A DNA stretch of 35,037 nt from an uncultured Alphaproteobacteria bacterium. Lineage in GTDB: Bacteria > Pseudomonadota > Alphaproteobacteria > Bin95. Position 1 is the stretch's first letter, and each line of letters begins with the position of its first letter. Positions 34,966-35,037 of this stretch are shown here, in pieces. A model generated the notes under the pieces. It worked only from the letters and a program-made list of their open reading frames with translations. It did not search any database and was not told the DNA's origin. The translations under genes and the position numbers were made by a program. The stretch covers positions 1 to 35,037 of the forward strand of contig CALLKY010000006.1 in assembly GCA_938083135.1 (NCBI GenBank). Reading direction: 5' to 3'.

Positions 34966-35009
34966 GCCCCTTGGCCTGCGTCAGCTATAGCTGACGCAGG
35001 CCAAGGGGC
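34966..35009. repeat. 44-bp gapless perfect palindrome
   Basis: The left half, GCCCCTTGGCCTGCGTCAGC plus TA, is followed directly by its exact reverse complement with no loop; the centre is at 34987/34988. Just outside, pairing stops (G versus G). Because it has no loop and no T-run it does not look like a terminator. It stands 28 bases from the window edge. Confidence 0.95.
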
Positions 35010-35037
35010 GCTGTCTAAATGGCGATTTTATGGCTGT

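Noticed and set aside
34966-35009. The end palindrome as a rho-independent terminator
   Set aside because: There is no loop and no T-run on either side, and arms of 22 bases are longer than usual for a terminator.

Overview
The window looks like chromosomal DNA of an alphaproteobacterium, probably a Rhodospirillales-like or marine lineage. The evidence is gene content and order: a J-domain gene followed by cobS and cobT (aerobic cobalamin chelatase), a glnB-glnA pair, malonyl-CoA decarboxylase, a PAS_5-type regulator, DUF2889, TlyA and a RumA/RlmD-like methyltransferase. Base composition is moderately GC-rich and most genes have GGAG-type ribosome binding sites. The species assignment is inference; there is no rRNA in the window.

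Layout. 1-1909: a DUF262/DUF1524 (GmrSD-like) restriction-type protein, start-coupled to a frame entering from the left. 1899-5859 (minus): malonyl-CoA decarboxylase, a PCu(A)C copper chaperone, a TTC38-like TPR protein and a small membrane-anchored protein. 5931-9088 (plus): a compact operon of a MaoC hydratase, a CitE-like CoA-ester lyase, a cupin-rubredoxin fusion and a LigI-like amidohydrolase, apparently an organic-acid/CoA-ester catabolic unit. 9085-14825 (minus): an MFS transporter, a phosphosulfolactate-synthase-like protein, CobT, CobS and a J-domain protein. 15005-18354: an accessory island with an 838-residue modular toxin-like protein (peptidoglycan-binding-like segment, glycine/aspartate repeats, C-terminal PD-(D/E)XK-like nuclease signature), convergent with a protein of unknown function. 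18610-20372 (plus): a D-2-hydroxyacid dehydrogenase coupled to an HpcH/HpaI aldolase. 20634-20840: a cold-shock protein with a long leader and a strong terminator.

20948-23917 (minus): an alpha/beta hydrolase, a HerA-like DUF853 ATPase and a PAS protein. 24060-27224 (minus): glnA, glnB and a class I aminotransferase; a well-formed sigma-54 promoter and an NtrC-like palindrome precede glnB, so nitrogen control of glnBA can be read from the sequence. 27385-27461: tRNA-His. 27542-29714 (plus): a Nudix hydrolase and bifunctional NAD(P)H-hydrate repair enzyme (both nucleotide housekeeping). 29691-32588 (minus): a RumA/RlmD-like methyltransferase, TlyA, a small unknown protein and a DUF2889 protein. 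32702-33922 (plus): a FAD monooxygenase. 33976-34386 (minus): cytidine deaminase. 34456-35037: a truncated FG-GAP repeat fragment, then a 44-bp gapless perfect palindrome almost at the window edge.

Most of the window is housekeeping and catabolic. The parts least explained by known biology are the modular nuclease protein at 15005-17521, the cupin-rubredoxin fusion within its operon, the orphan phosphosulfolactate-synthase-like gene, the DUF262 protein without its usual N-terminal motif, and the end palindrome. I found no CRISPR array, no complete insertion sequence, no transposase and no integrase.
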